From Arthrobacter sunyaminii (GTDB lineage: Bacteria > Actinomycetota > Actinomycetes > Actinomycetales > Micrococcaceae): 64,000 nucleotides of DNA. Where the stretch lies: NCBI RefSeq assembly GCF_018866305.1, contig NZ_CP076456.1:2232001-2296000 (forward strand), read 5' to 3'. The translations under genes and the position numbers were made by a program. Every line of letters starts with the position of its first letter. Position 1 is the stretch's first letter. The notes below the pieces were generated by a model that saw nothing but the letters and a program-made list of their open reading frames with translations, was not told the DNA's origin and did no database searches. This document shows positions 15,928 to 24,546 of the stretch, in pieces.

Positions 15928-17817
15928 CTAGCTGGCGCCGTCCCGGCTGCCGCTGCGCACCCGCTGATACTGCGAGGCCAGCCGCACCGGGGCGTTGGGC
16001 GCCCCATAGCCGTCATACCGCGACCGGCGCTCCACCACCTCGAAGAACACGTTTCCCACCGTTGCTGTGTAGAAATGCAGGAATTCACCGTCCTCGTCCC
16101 TGTCATACAACAGATTCAAGGACTGGAGGTTCTCCAGCAGTGCCGCGTCCAACCGGAACCGTGCCTGGAGATCCTCGTAATAGTTGTCCGGGACCGGCAG
16201 GAAATCCAGCCCCCGCTGCCGTGCCTGCCGCGCCAACGCGACCACGTCGCTGCAGCCAAAGGCCACATGCTGCGGATACTCCGGACCGCCGTGGGAACCC
16301 GACTGTTCCAGTGCCATCGGTGCGATGTTCAGAGCCAGCCGGACAGCCCCGTCACTGCTGCACATCACCTGGCTGCGAACCAGGCCCATGGGGCTCGGAA
16401 CTTCCTGTGACGCGCGTGGCACCAGGGAAAGGGTGGACTCGTAGAACAGCACAGCCTCGTCGAAGTGCTGCCAGGGCTGGGAGAGGTTGATGTGGTCGAT
16501 GTGCGTGATCAGCGGCTCACCTTCGACGACGCCGTCGGATCCAAACTCCTCCGCCCATGCAACTGTTCCGTCCCCTGTGGCCTCACACAGGAAAATTTCA
16601 GTGGAATCCGGAGCCGACACGGCTTGCAGGACGGCTTCGTCAGCCTGGCTGCGCCTGCTGACCGGCTGCGCTTTCAGCTGCACGGCCCGCGAAGCCGCAG
16701 CCGGTGGATCTTGAACATCAAGTCCCAGCGCGGAAATCGCGGGAGCCAGGCCGCGCGCCTGCTGCTGGTTGATAATCACCCGCGCCCCGCCGGCACTCCA
16801 CAGCCGGACCGGCTTTGTCCGGTGGGTGCCCACACAGCTGAAACCCAGTTGGAACAGCATCCCTTCCACGTCACCGGGGTCCTCCGCCAGCACCTCGGCG
16901 AAATTGAAACCGGTTGGCTCGGCCACGGCAGGGAGGGTGGCGAGGTCCATGGGATACCTGCGTGAGCCGGCGTCGTTCCCTGAAAGCTGGTTCTGCTCCG
17001 CGAGGCGCACGGAAGTCCGCTCTTCCAGCCAGATCAGCGAGCGCATGGCGTCCACAGCAGTGCGGTCCTCGGAAGTCTGCCGAAAGACATCGTTGAAAAC
17101 CTCCAATGACACCGGTCCGTTGTAGCCGCTGCGGACCAGATGCACCATAAAGGCCGTCAGGTCAAAGGCGCCCTCGCCGGGAAATACCCGGTAATGCCGG
17201 CTCCAGGACAGCACGTCGAGGGACAGCTCCGGGGCGTCTGCCAGCTGGACGAAGAAGATTTTCTCAGCCGGGATTTTTTCAATTCCGGACGGGTCCGCAC
17301 CGCGGGAAAGGATGTGGAAGCTGTCCAGGCAGGTTCCCACATTGGGGTGATCCGCCAGGTCGACAATCCGCTGGGCGTGCTCGTAGTCATTCACGTACCG
17401 TCCCCAGGCCAGCGCTTCATACGCGAGCCGGATTCCGTACCCTGCGGCAACCTCCCCCAGCCTGCGCAGCTGGGAGGCAGCAACGCCGTCGTCGTCAATG
17501 CTGGCGGTGGCCACGTTGCTGCACACCAGCATCGTGTCCGCACCCAGGCGGTTCATCAGCGAGAATTTGGCCTCCGCACGGTAGAGGTTCGCCTCCAGGA
17601 GATCTTCACTGACGCCTTCAAAGTCCCGAAACGGCTGGTACAGATCCAGGCTTAGGCCGAGGCTGGCCGCCAGAGCCCGGATATCCTCCGGACTGTGCGG
17701 CGACACGAGAAGGTCCTGCTCAAAAATCTCGATACCGTCGAACCCGGCGGCCGCACAAGCCCTCATTTTTTCTTCCAGCGTGCCGCTTAGGCACACCGTT
17801 GCAATGGACGTACGCAC
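15928..17817 (-). CDS. qsuB: 3-dehydroshikimate dehydratase, two-domain (QsuB/QuiC-like)
   Basis: Converts 3-dehydroshikimate to protocatechuate. The 629-residue length fits the two-domain class. Residues about 1-275 are a xylose-isomerase-like TIM barrel with metal ligands in YEALAWGR (E134), CLDSFH (D165, H168), FVQLADA (Q191) and SLEVFND (E239), positions that match my memory of the Pseudomonas QuiC1 ligand set. Residues about 300-610 are a HPPD-like vicinal oxygen chelate domain with HIDHINLSQP, QHVAFGCSD and FFEVVERRSRYDGYG. GTG 17817 has a strong AAGGGAGGGG ribosome site and follows the aroE-like stop by 12 bases. Confidence 0.93.
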   Translation of the reverse strand: MRTSIATVCLSGTLEEKMRACAAAGFDGIEIFEQDLLVSPHSPEDIRALAASLGLSLDLYQPFRDFEGVSEDLLEANLYRAEAKFSLMNRLGADTMLVCSNVATASIDDDGVAASQLRRLGEVAAGYGIRLAYEALAWGRYVNDYEHAQRIVDLADHPNVGTCLDSFHILSRGADPSGIEKIPAEKIFFVQLADAPELSLDVLSWSRHYRVFPGEGAFDLTAFMVHLVRSGYNGPVSLEVFNDVFRQTSEDRTAVDAMRSLIWLEERTSVRLAEQNQLSGNDAGSRRYPMDLATLPAVAEPTGFNFAEVLAEDPGDVEGMLFQLGFSCVGTHRTKPVRLWSAGGARVIINQQQARGLAPAISALGLDVQDPPAAASRAVQLKAQPVSRRSQADEAVLQAVSAPDSTEIFLCEATGDGTVAWAEEFGSDGVVEGEPLITHIDHINLSQPWQHFDEAVLFYESTLSLVPRASQEVPSPMGLVRSQVMCSSDGAVRLALNIAPMALEQSGSHGGPEYPQHVAFGCSDVVALARQARQRGLDFLPVPDNYYEDLQARFRLDAALLENLQSLNLLYDRDEDGEFLHFYTATVGNVFFEVVERRSRYDGYGAPNAPVRLASQYQRVRSGSRDGAS

Positions 17818-17829
17818 AGTGCCCCTCCC

Positions 17830-18711
17830 TTACAGTCCGCGCTCGATCAGATCCAGGAAGTCTGCGCGCATCAGGTCCGGATCCGGCCGGATGCCGGTAA
17901 TCAGTTCAAACGCGTCCACAGCCTGGCCCACGGCCATATTGCCGCCGTCCAGCACGGCGCAGCCCCGCGCACGGGCGGCCCGGACCAGTTCCGTCTCCAG
18001 CGGGCGGTAGACGACGTCGGCAACCCATTGCCGGGGTGACAGCAGTTCCGGGTCCAGGGGCAGCCCGGGGTGGGAGTGCATTCCCACCGGAGTGGCATGC
18101 ATGAAGCCGTCCGCTTCAACCAGCACGGCAGGAAGATCCGCACTGTCCGCCGCGGCCACGGTCTGGCCGGGAAAGAGCCGGCCCAGTGCCTCGGCGCGTT
18201 CGGCAGCACGGGAGTACTCGACGTCGATCAGGGTCAGGTGTTTGGTGCCCGCCTTGAGCAGGGCATACGCGACGGCGGAGCCTGCGCCGCCCACGCCCAG
18301 CTGCACCACGCGGTCCAGGACCGCGTCAGGAAGACCCGTTGCCAGTGCGGACGCGAATCCGGAGAAGTCAGTATTGTGTCCGATGAATTTTCCGTCCCGG
18401 ATCAGGACGGTGTTCACGGCGCCCAGCCGGGCGGCGTCGTCGGACACCTCGTCCAGGCAGCGCAGGACGAGCTGCTTGCACGGGTGGGTGATGTTGAAGG
18501 CGTTGAAGCCCAGATCGCGTCCGCCGTGCAGCAGGGACTTCAACGCGGCTTCGATACCCTCCCCTTGCCCGAGTACCGATAAATCCACGGGCCGGTAGAG
18601 ATACCGCAGCCCCAGCCGGTCGGCGGCATGCTCGTGCATGGGCGGCGAGAGGGACGGCGTAACGCCCTCGCCAATGAGGCCAACCAAAAAAGACTCCGAT
18701 GGATTACTCAC
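17830..18711 (-). CDS. quinate/shikimate dehydrogenase (QsuD/AroE-like)
   Basis: NAD(P)-dependent oxidation of shikimate or quinate. At 293 residues the substrate domain shows SLSPPMHEHAA, NITHPCKQ with the catalytic lysine K79, and NTDFSGF with Asp115. The Rossmann loop is GVGGAGSAVAYAL near 140-151. SPPMHE and HPCKQ are typical of the catabolic QsuD/YdiB branch rather than biosynthetic AroE. GTG 18711 is preceded by GAAAGGA; the open frame further upstream is not conserved. It is the first gene of the minus-strand quinate operon (dehydrogenase, dehydratase, IclR). Confidence 0.92.
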   Translation of the reverse strand: MSNPSESFLVGLIGEGVTPSLSPPMHEHAADRLGLRYLYRPVDLSVLGQGEGIEAALKSLLHGGRDLGFNAFNITHPCKQLVLRCLDEVSDDAARLGAVNTVLIRDGKFIGHNTDFSGFASALATGLPDAVLDRVVQLGVGGAGSAVAYALLKAGTKHLTLIDVEYSRAAERAEALGRLFPGQTVAAADSADLPAVLVEADGFMHATPVGMHSHPGLPLDPELLSPRQWVADVVYRPLETELVRAARARGCAVLDGGNMAVGQAVDAFELITGIRPDPDLMRADFLDLIERGL

Positions 18712-18822
18712 GAAGCGCGTCCTTTCGCGGTGCGGGGCGGGGCTTCCCGCGCCGGCTGGGCGTAATACTGCGGCGTAAAAACGTTGCCGATGCCTGCAAC
18801 TGTGAGCTACATTACTTGAACT

Positions 18823-18837
18823 GTTCGAAATATGCAC
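18823..18837. promoter_or_regulatory. candidate IclR-family (PcaR-like) box
   Basis: GTTCGAAATATGCAC matches 11 of 15 bases of the PcaR box as I recall it (GTTCGATAATCGCAC). It lies in the divergent promoter region between the quinate dehydrogenase gene and the MHS transporter gene. The presumed ligand-responsive regulator is encoded at 15153-15926. Confidence 0.5.
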
Positions 18838-18840
18838 ACA

Positions 18841-18857
18841 TGTGCGGATAGCGCACA
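18841..18857. promoter_or_regulatory. palindrome TGTGCG-N5-CGCACA, candidate operator
   Basis: A perfect 6+5+6 palindrome immediately beside the PcaR-like box and 49 bases before the MHS transporter start. Size and placement suit an IclR-family dimer site controlling both divergent transcripts. No function has been tested. Confidence 0.55.
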
Positions 18858-18905
18858 CTGTTCCGTTTACTCATTCCTGCAGCACACCCTCCACAGGAGA
18901 CCCCC

Positions 18906-20231
18906 ATGACTGAGACTGTCCCAGCGGACAAAGTCCACACCAAGACGCCCAAAAAGGCGGCGGCAGCCAGCTTCATGGGCAGCGCCGTTGAGTACTACGA
19001 CTTTTTCATCTTCGGATCCGCCGCGGCCCTGATCTTCCCCTATGTGTTCTTTCCGGACTCCGGCACGCAGGCATCGATCATGTCGCTGGCAACCTTCGGC
19101 TTCGCCTACGTTGCCCGCCCGGTGGGCGCAGTGGTGCTCGGCCACTTCGGTGACCGGGTGGGCCGCCAGAAAGTCCTCATGTTCACCCTGGTCCTGATGG
19201 GAGCGTCGACCTTCCTGATCGGCTGTCTTCCCAGCTTCGACGTCATCGGCTGGTGGGCTCCGGCCCTGCTGGTGCTGTGCCGGCTGATGCAAGGCCTGTC
19301 CGCCGCCGGAGAGCAGGCCGGAGCCAGCTCACTGACACTTGAACATGCACCGGATAACCGCCGTTCCTTCTTCACCTCCTGGACGCTCACCGGAACCCAG
19401 GGCGGGCAGATTCTTGCCGCGCTGGTCTTCATCCCGGTGCTGGCCCTGCCGGATGAGATCAAGTACGGCATCGGATGGCGCATTCCGTTCTGGCTCAGCG
19501 CCGTGGTGGTCGTGGTGACCTACTTCATCCGCCGGTCGCTGCATGAAACCCCCACCTTCGCCGCAGCGAAGGCCAACAATGAAATCTCCCGGCTCCCCGT
19601 CGGTGACCTGCTGGCCCACCACTGGCGGGATGTACTGCGCGTCATCTGCTGTGCCTTCATTGCAGCGGTGTCCACCGTGTACGGCACGCTGGCCATCAAG
19701 TACGGCACCGAGGTGGGCGACGTCGACGCGAGCATCACCCTCTGGCTTGTGGTAGCCGGAAACGTTGTCGCGCTGGGTACACAGCCGCTCTTCGGCATGC
19801 TGGCTGACCGGATCGGACGCAAGCCCGTGTTCATCTACGGTGCCCTCTCGTCCGCTGCAGTGATGCCGTTCTATCTGTTGTCGATGGAATCGGGAAACAC
19901 GCTGCTGCAGTTCGCACTGTCCGTGGCAGTGTTCTCCTGCGGCTACGCTGCCGCCAACGCGGTGTGGCCGTCCTTCTACGCCGAAATGTTCAGTGCCAAG
20001 GTCCGTTTCTCCGGGCTGGCAATCGGCACCCAGCTGGGCTTCCTGATGGCCGGCTTCGCACCGTCCATCGTGGCAGCACTGGGCGGACTGGAGCCGGGCG
20101 GCTGGGTGGTCATCAGCCTGTTCACCGCGGCGATCAGCATCATCGCTTCCGTATCGGCCCTGACGGCAAAGGAGACGTATCGGACGCCGACGGCGGAATT
20201 GGGAATGGCCAGGAGCACTCCGAAGGCGTAA
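18906..20231 (+). CDS. MHS-family MFS transporter, probable shikimate/quinate importer
   Basis: A 441-residue, 12-helix metabolite:H+ symporter. The MHS hallmark N terminus SFMGSAVEYYDFFIFGSAAAL is present. Motif A is GHFGDRVGRQK, and LMQGLSAAGEQAGASSL and the mid-protein GMLADRIGRKP complete the pattern. AGGAGA precedes ATG 18906. It is divergent from the quinate/shikimate dehydrogenase with a shared regulatory region, so quinate or shikimate uptake (ShiA/QsuA role) is the likely function. A strong terminator follows. Confidence 0.92.
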   Translation: MTETVPADKVHTKTPKKAAAASFMGSAVEYYDFFIFGSAAALIFPYVFFPDSGTQASIMSLATFGFAYVARPVGAVVLGHFGDRVGRQKVLMFTLVLMGASTFLIGCLPSFDVIGWWAPALLVLCRLMQGLSAAGEQAGASSLTLEHAPDNRRSFFTSWTLTGTQGGQILAALVFIPVLALPDEIKYGIGWRIPFWLSAVVVVVTYFIRRSLHETPTFAAAKANNEISRLPVGDLLAHHWRDVLRVICCAFIAAVSTVYGTLAIKYGTEVGDVDASITLWLVVAGNVVALGTQPLFGMLADRIGRKPVFIYGALSSAAVMPFYLLSMESGNTLLQFALSVAVFSCGYAAANAVWPSFYAEMFSAKVRFSGLAIGTQLGFLMAGFAPSIVAALGGLEPGGWVVISLFTAAISIIASVSALTAKETYRTPTAELGMARSTPKA

Positions 20232-20267
20232 TGAGCACGTGCCGCGGCTGGATCTGAACACGGGGTC

Positions 20268-20293
20268 GGGAGCCATCCTTGAGGATGGCTCCC
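20268..20293. terminator. hairpin terminator between MHS transporter and ubiB-like gene
   Basis: A perfect 11-bp stem (GGGAGCCATCC) with a TTGA loop between two convergent genes. No T run follows, so strength is uncertain. Confidence 0.7.
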
Positions 20294-20301
20294 GCCAGCC
20301 G

Positions 20302-21963
20302 CTAGTACCTCCCCATCCGCTGCTTCCGTGCGGTCCAGGCCAGATAACCGCCCAGGGCACCGGTGGAGGCAAGGCCGGCAGTCATCAACGGGGCCTGCCA
20401 GGACTTCCAGCGCTCAGCGTCCCCCAACGCCAATTCGCCCACCCCGCGGATGAAGGCCGCCGCAAAAATGGCAGCAACCATCCGGTTGCCCACCTTCTCC
20501 AGCCGCACCACCAGCGGCGCGAGCTCTTCGGCCCGTAAATGGATCTCCAGGCCTTCAAAGTCCAGTGTCGTCAGCAGCCGACGCACCTGATCGGGGAGCT
20601 CCGCGCTGAGCTCCAGCGTCTCGGCACCGGCCTGCCCCAGACGCCGGACAAAGGTCACCGGATTCATCTGGCGCATGGTCATCCGCCGGGCGTACGGGGC
20701 CAGGGTCTCACCCATGCTGAAGTCCGGATCCAGCACCTCCCCCATGCCCTCGGTCATGATCAGCATGCGCAGCAGGAGCGCCATTTCCCGGGGCAGCTGC
20801 AGGTGGTGGTTGCGAATGATGCCCATTGCCGCGTTGATAATCCGGCCCACGGGCGCGTTTCCGAGTGTCCTCCCGTCATAGAGGCGTATCAGCTGCTGCA
20901 GGTCAAGGCGGAGCTGGATCCGGTCCACGCGGCGGGACGTTGGGCACATCCGGATCAGTGCCGAGGCCATCCGCTCCGAATCCTTGCGAAGCACCGCGAC
21001 AAAGAGCGCCGAGAGCTGGGAGCGCAGCCTGTCATCCACCTCCCCCACCATTCCGAAGTCAATCAGTCCGATCCGTCCGCCTTTTTCCACGAAGATGTTC
21101 CCCGGATGGGGATCTGCATGGAAGAAACCGTCCTCGAAGACCATCTTCATTTCCGCGGCGGCGGCGTCGGCGGCGAGCGCCCTGCGGTCAATCCCGGCGG
21201 CATCGATTGCCGCGGTGTCCGTAACCTTTAGTCCGTACAGGCGCTGCTGGGTCAGGACCTTGGATGTGCTGAAATCGGCATACACCTTGGGAATGTGGAC
21301 AGACGCACTGTCCTGGAAGTTCAGGGCAAAACGGTTGGTATTGCGGGCTTCCTGCTGGTAGTCCAGCTCCTCACGGAGGGTCTCGGCGAACTCCTCCATC
21401 AAACCCTTGACGTCGTAGTCGCGAGCCGCTTCCCAGTGCCTTCCCGCATAGCCGGCCAAACCCAGGAGGATATCCAGGTCCTCATTCACTTCCTCTTCCA
21501 CACCCGGACGGCGGATCTTCACCACCACGTCGGCGCCGCTGCGCAGCCGGGCAGCGTAGACCTGCCCAATGGAGGCACTGGCCAGCGGCGCGGTGTCGAA
21601 GGCGGAGAACCTTTCCATCGCGTCCGAGCCCAGTTCCGCCTGCAGCACCGGCTGGATCTGATCCCAGGGCACAGGCTCGGCTTTGTCCTGCAGCTTGGCC
21701 AGTTCCTGCTGGTACCTGGGCGGCAGCAGGTCCTGCCGGGTGGACAGCAGCTGCCCCATCTTCACGAAGGTGGGACCCAGCTCCTCCAGCGCCCGGCGCA
21801 GGTATTCCGGGGCGTTTGCCGCGCCCGGCGGCCGGTCTGAAGGTTGCGGCCTGCGCCGGAAGGGCAGCCGGTTTTCCAGGCCCGAGGCAGCGACCAGGTA
21901 GCCAAACCCGTTGCGGTACAGGATTTCGGCGATCTGGCGGTAGCGGTCGAGGTGGGTCTTCAT
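20302..21963 (-). CDS. ABC1/UbiB/AarF-family atypical kinase
   Basis: A 553-residue protein of the UbiB family, linked to quinone or isoprenoid lipid handling as an atypical ATPase. The family marks are KMGQ at 68-71 (the KxGQ motif), the alanine-rich nucleotide loop ASASIGQVY near 128-136, HADPHPGN at 282-289 and DFG at 302-304. Two hydrophobic segments near the C terminus anchor it in the membrane, ending GALGGYLAWTARKQRMGRY. ATG 21963 is chosen because homology begins at once; the frame extends to 22005. It is divergent from the GH3 gene. Confidence 0.93.
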   Translation of the reverse strand: MKTHLDRYRQIAEILYRNGFGYLVAASGLENRLPFRRRPQPSDRPPGAANAPEYLRRALEELGPTFVKMGQLLSTRQDLLPPRYQQELAKLQDKAEPVPWDQIQPVLQAELGSDAMERFSAFDTAPLASASIGQVYAARLRSGADVVVKIRRPGVEEEVNEDLDILLGLAGYAGRHWEAARDYDVKGLMEEFAETLREELDYQQEARNTNRFALNFQDSASVHIPKVYADFSTSKVLTQQRLYGLKVTDTAAIDAAGIDRRALAADAAAAEMKMVFEDGFFHADPHPGNIFVEKGGRIGLIDFGMVGEVDDRLRSQLSALFVAVLRKDSERMASALIRMCPTSRRVDRIQLRLDLQQLIRLYDGRTLGNAPVGRIINAAMGIIRNHHLQLPREMALLLRMLIMTEGMGEVLDPDFSMGETLAPYARRMTMRQMNPVTFVRRLGQAGAETLELSAELPDQVRRLLTTLDFEGLEIHLRAEELAPLVVRLEKVGNRMVAAIFAAAFIRGVGELALGDAERWKSWQAPLMTAGLASTGALGGYLAWTARKQRMGRY

Positions 21964-22116
21964 GCGTGGGCTCCCGTCCCGGAGGCAGGCCGTGGAACAC
22001 TGCAACCGTATCTGAAACCCTACGGCCGGGCAGGGAGGTCCTAACAGGGTGCACCTGCCCTTTCACAGCCGGGGGCACGCGCTTAGACTCGGAACCCACC
22101 GATGAGGGAGACGTTC

Positions 22117-24525
22117 GTGGATATACCAGCCGCACTCCGGGACCTGAGCCTGGAGGACAAGATCGCACTTCTGTCCGGAGCGGGGTTCTGGGAAACCGTT
22201 GCCCTGCCCAACCATGGAATCCGCCCCCTGGTGCTCTCCGACGGTCCACACGGCGTCCGGAGGCCGTCCGGCGAAGCCGTCCTGGGGCTCGGTGAGTCCT
22301 TTCCGGCCACCTGCTTTCCCGCAGAATGTGCCACCGCCTGCTCCTGGGACCGGAGCCTGCTCACTGAACTTGGCACCGCCGTCGCACGCGAGGCCCGGCT
22401 CCAAGGCGTGGATGTCCTGCTGGGTCCGGGGCTCAACATCAAGCGCTCGCCCCTGTGCGGCCGCAATTTTGAGTATTTTTCGGAGGATCCGCTGCTGGCC
22501 GGGGAGCTGGGGGCGGCGTGGACGAGGGCGGTCCAAGCCGCCGGGGTGGGGACGAGTCCCAAGCATTTCGCCGCCAACAACCAGGAGGCGGATCGGATGC
22601 GGGTGGATGCAGTGGTTGACCAGCGAACCCTGCATGAGATTTACCTGCGTGCGTTCGAGATTGTGGTGCGTACGGCGGAACCGTGGACCATCATGGCTGC
22701 CTACAACAAGATCAACGGACTGCACGCCGCCGAGAGCCCGTGGCTGCTCGGGGTGGTGCTGCGCGGAACTTGGGGCTATGAGGGAGCCGTAATGTCGGAC
22801 TGGGGTGCCGTGACCAACCGTGCGGCCGCGCTCGCTGCCGGACTGGACCTGGAGATGCCCTCCAGCGGCGGCCTGGGTGCCCGGGAAATCACCGCCGGGC
22901 TGGACGCGGGAATGGTCACGGAGGAACAGATTGACGCTGCGGCTGCCCGGATCCTGCGCCTCGTGGACCGCGTACCGCCCCGATCAGGCAGCGGCACAGC
23001 CGACACAGCGGGGACAGCCGACACAGCGGGGACAGCCGACAGCGGCGCAGCGGTGTATGCGGCCAGTCACGACCTGGCGCGGCGGGCGGCAGCGGCGTCG
23101 ATGGTCCTGCTCAAGAATGAGGGCAGTATCCTTCCGTTGCAGACCGACGGCGCCGTGGCCGTTATTGGCGAGCTGGCCCGCACCCCCCGGTACCAGGGAA
23201 GCGGTTCCTCCAAGGTGAATCCGGTCCGCCTTGTCAGTCCGCTCGACGCCCTGCAGCAGGAGCTGCCCGAGCTCTTGTTTGAACCCGGATACGCCCTCCC
23301 CGCCAGTCCGGCTCCGGAGCCCGAAGCAACTCTCCTGAGCCAGCCCGGGGCCGGGCCGGTCGACTTGATCGAAACGGCCGCGGCGGCCGCCGCGGCAGCC
23401 GTTACCGCCGTCGTCTTCCTGGGGCTGCCCGACGAGGCGGAGTCCGAAGGTTATGACCGCACCACTCTGGACCTGCCCGACGAGCAGCTCGAGCTGCTCA
23501 CCGCCGTTCTTCAGGCGAATCCGCGGACCGTGGTGGTGCTCTCCAACGGCGGGGTGGTGACCACGGCCTGGGCAGATCGTGTTCCCGCCCTCCTGGAAGC
23601 CTGGCTTCCGGGCGAAGCGGGCGGGTCGGCGCTGGCCGACGTCCTGCTTGGCCGGGCGGACCCCGGCGGACGGCTGGCCGAAACGATTCCCGTCCGGTTG
23701 GAGGACACCGCCGCTTACGGCAACTACCCGGGCGAAAACGGCACCGTACGGTACGGCGAAGGGGTGCTGGTGGGCTATCGCTGGTACGACACCCGGCGCC
23801 TGGAAGTGGCTTTCCCCTTTGGGCACGGGCTCTCCTACACCAGTTTCGGCTACACGGACCTTGATATCCGCAGCACCGGTGCCGGCGCAGACCAGGAAGT
23901 GCACGTGGAACTGACGGTCACCAATACGGGCCGCCGCGCCGGCAGCGACGTGGTGCAGCTGTACGTGGGCGCTCCGGATGACGACGGCGCCCAGCTGCGT
24001 CCGCTGCGTCCGCTGCGGGAACTGCGCGGGTTTGAAAAAGTGCACCTGGGTCCGGGTGAATCCCGCCGGCTGAGGTTTTCCCTCGATGCCCGCGCGCTGT
24101 CGCGTTTTGATCCGGAGAGCATGTCGTGGGTGGCCGACGCCGGCGAGTACCGCATTGAGGTGGGGGCGTCCTCCCGTGACCTCCGGCTGGCCGCGGTTGC
24201 CGCCCTTGACGGAACCGTTCCCGAGCCTTCGCTGAGCACGGCCTCCTCCATTCAGGAGTGGCTGGCGAATCCTGCCGCGGCTGCGGAACTGGTGTCCGCG
24301 CTAACCGCCGCGGCTATGGCGGGGATGGATGCTGCCGGTCAGGACAACATGGCCGGTCAGGACAACACAGGCGGCATGGATAATACCGGGAGTCTGGCTG
24401 CTTCCCTGGCACTGGTGGGCAATATGCCGTTGAACCGGATGGCACGGTTCCCCGGCAGCCCCGTAACGCCCGATCTGCTGAAGCAGCTGGAAGGTTGGCT
24501 GCAGGGCACCCGCGGCGCACAGTGA
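22117..24525 (+). CDS. glycoside hydrolase family 3 beta-glucosidase-like enzyme
   Basis: An 802-residue exo-acting glycosidase. The GH3 barrel contains SDGPHGVR, KHFAANNQE near 150 and the nucleophile Asp in VMSDWGA (D228). The second domain has GLPDEAESEGYDR, and an FnIII-like domain (VTNTGRRAGSDVVQLYVG) follows. There is no signal peptide, so it probably acts on imported oligosaccharides. GTG 22117 is preferred over ATG 22102 because GAGGGAG sits six bases before the GTG and inside the longer reading. Oddities are an 18-bp triplicated repeat in the domain linker and a 4x hexapeptide repeat in a C-terminal extension after the FnIII domain. Confidence 0.94.
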   Translation: MDIPAALRDLSLEDKIALLSGAGFWETVALPNHGIRPLVLSDGPHGVRRPSGEAVLGLGESFPATCFPAECATACSWDRSLLTELGTAVAREARLQGVDVLLGPGLNIKRSPLCGRNFEYFSEDPLLAGELGAAWTRAVQAAGVGTSPKHFAANNQEADRMRVDAVVDQRTLHEIYLRAFEIVVRTAEPWTIMAAYNKINGLHAAESPWLLGVVLRGTWGYEGAVMSDWGAVTNRAAALAAGLDLEMPSSGGLGAREITAGLDAGMVTEEQIDAAAARILRLVDRVPPRSGSGTADTAGTADTAGTADSGAAVYAASHDLARRAAAASMVLLKNEGSILPLQTDGAVAVIGELARTPRYQGSGSSKVNPVRLVSPLDALQQELPELLFEPGYALPASPAPEPEATLLSQPGAGPVDLIETAAAAAAAAVTAVVFLGLPDEAESEGYDRTTLDLPDEQLELLTAVLQANPRTVVVLSNGGVVTTAWADRVPALLEAWLPGEAGGSALADVLLGRADPGGRLAETIPVRLEDTAAYGNYPGENGTVRYGEGVLVGYRWYDTRRLEVAFPFGHGLSYTSFGYTDLDIRSTGAGADQEVHVELTVTNTGRRAGSDVVQLYVGAPDDDGAQLRPLRPLRELRGFEKVHLGPGESRRLRFSLDARALSRFDPESMSWVADAGEYRIEVGASSRDLRLAAVAALDGTVPEPSLSTASSIQEWLANPAAAAELVSALTAAAMAGMDAAGQDNMAGQDNTGGMDNTGSLAASLALVGNMPLNRMARFPGSPVTPDLLKQLEGWLQGTRGAQ
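22993..23046 (+). repeat. 18-bp tandem repeat x3 in the GH3 linker
   Basis: Three head-to-tail copies of an 18-bp unit (second copy GGGACAGCCGACACAGCG) encode the hexapeptide pattern GTADTA in the linker between the GH3 barrel and the second domain. The first two copies differ by one base; the third diverges at its end. Confidence 0.9.
24325..24396 (+). repeat. degenerate 18-bp repeat x4 in the GH3 C terminus
   Basis: Four consecutive 18-bp units encode hexapeptides of the form D-N-x-x-G-x (MDAAGQ, DNMAGQ, DNTGGM, DNTGSL) in the extension after the FnIII-like domain. The copies are diverged at the DNA level, implying age or selection on the peptide. Confidence 0.8.
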
Positions 24526-24546
24526 TGTGCCCGGCTCCACCAGCTT

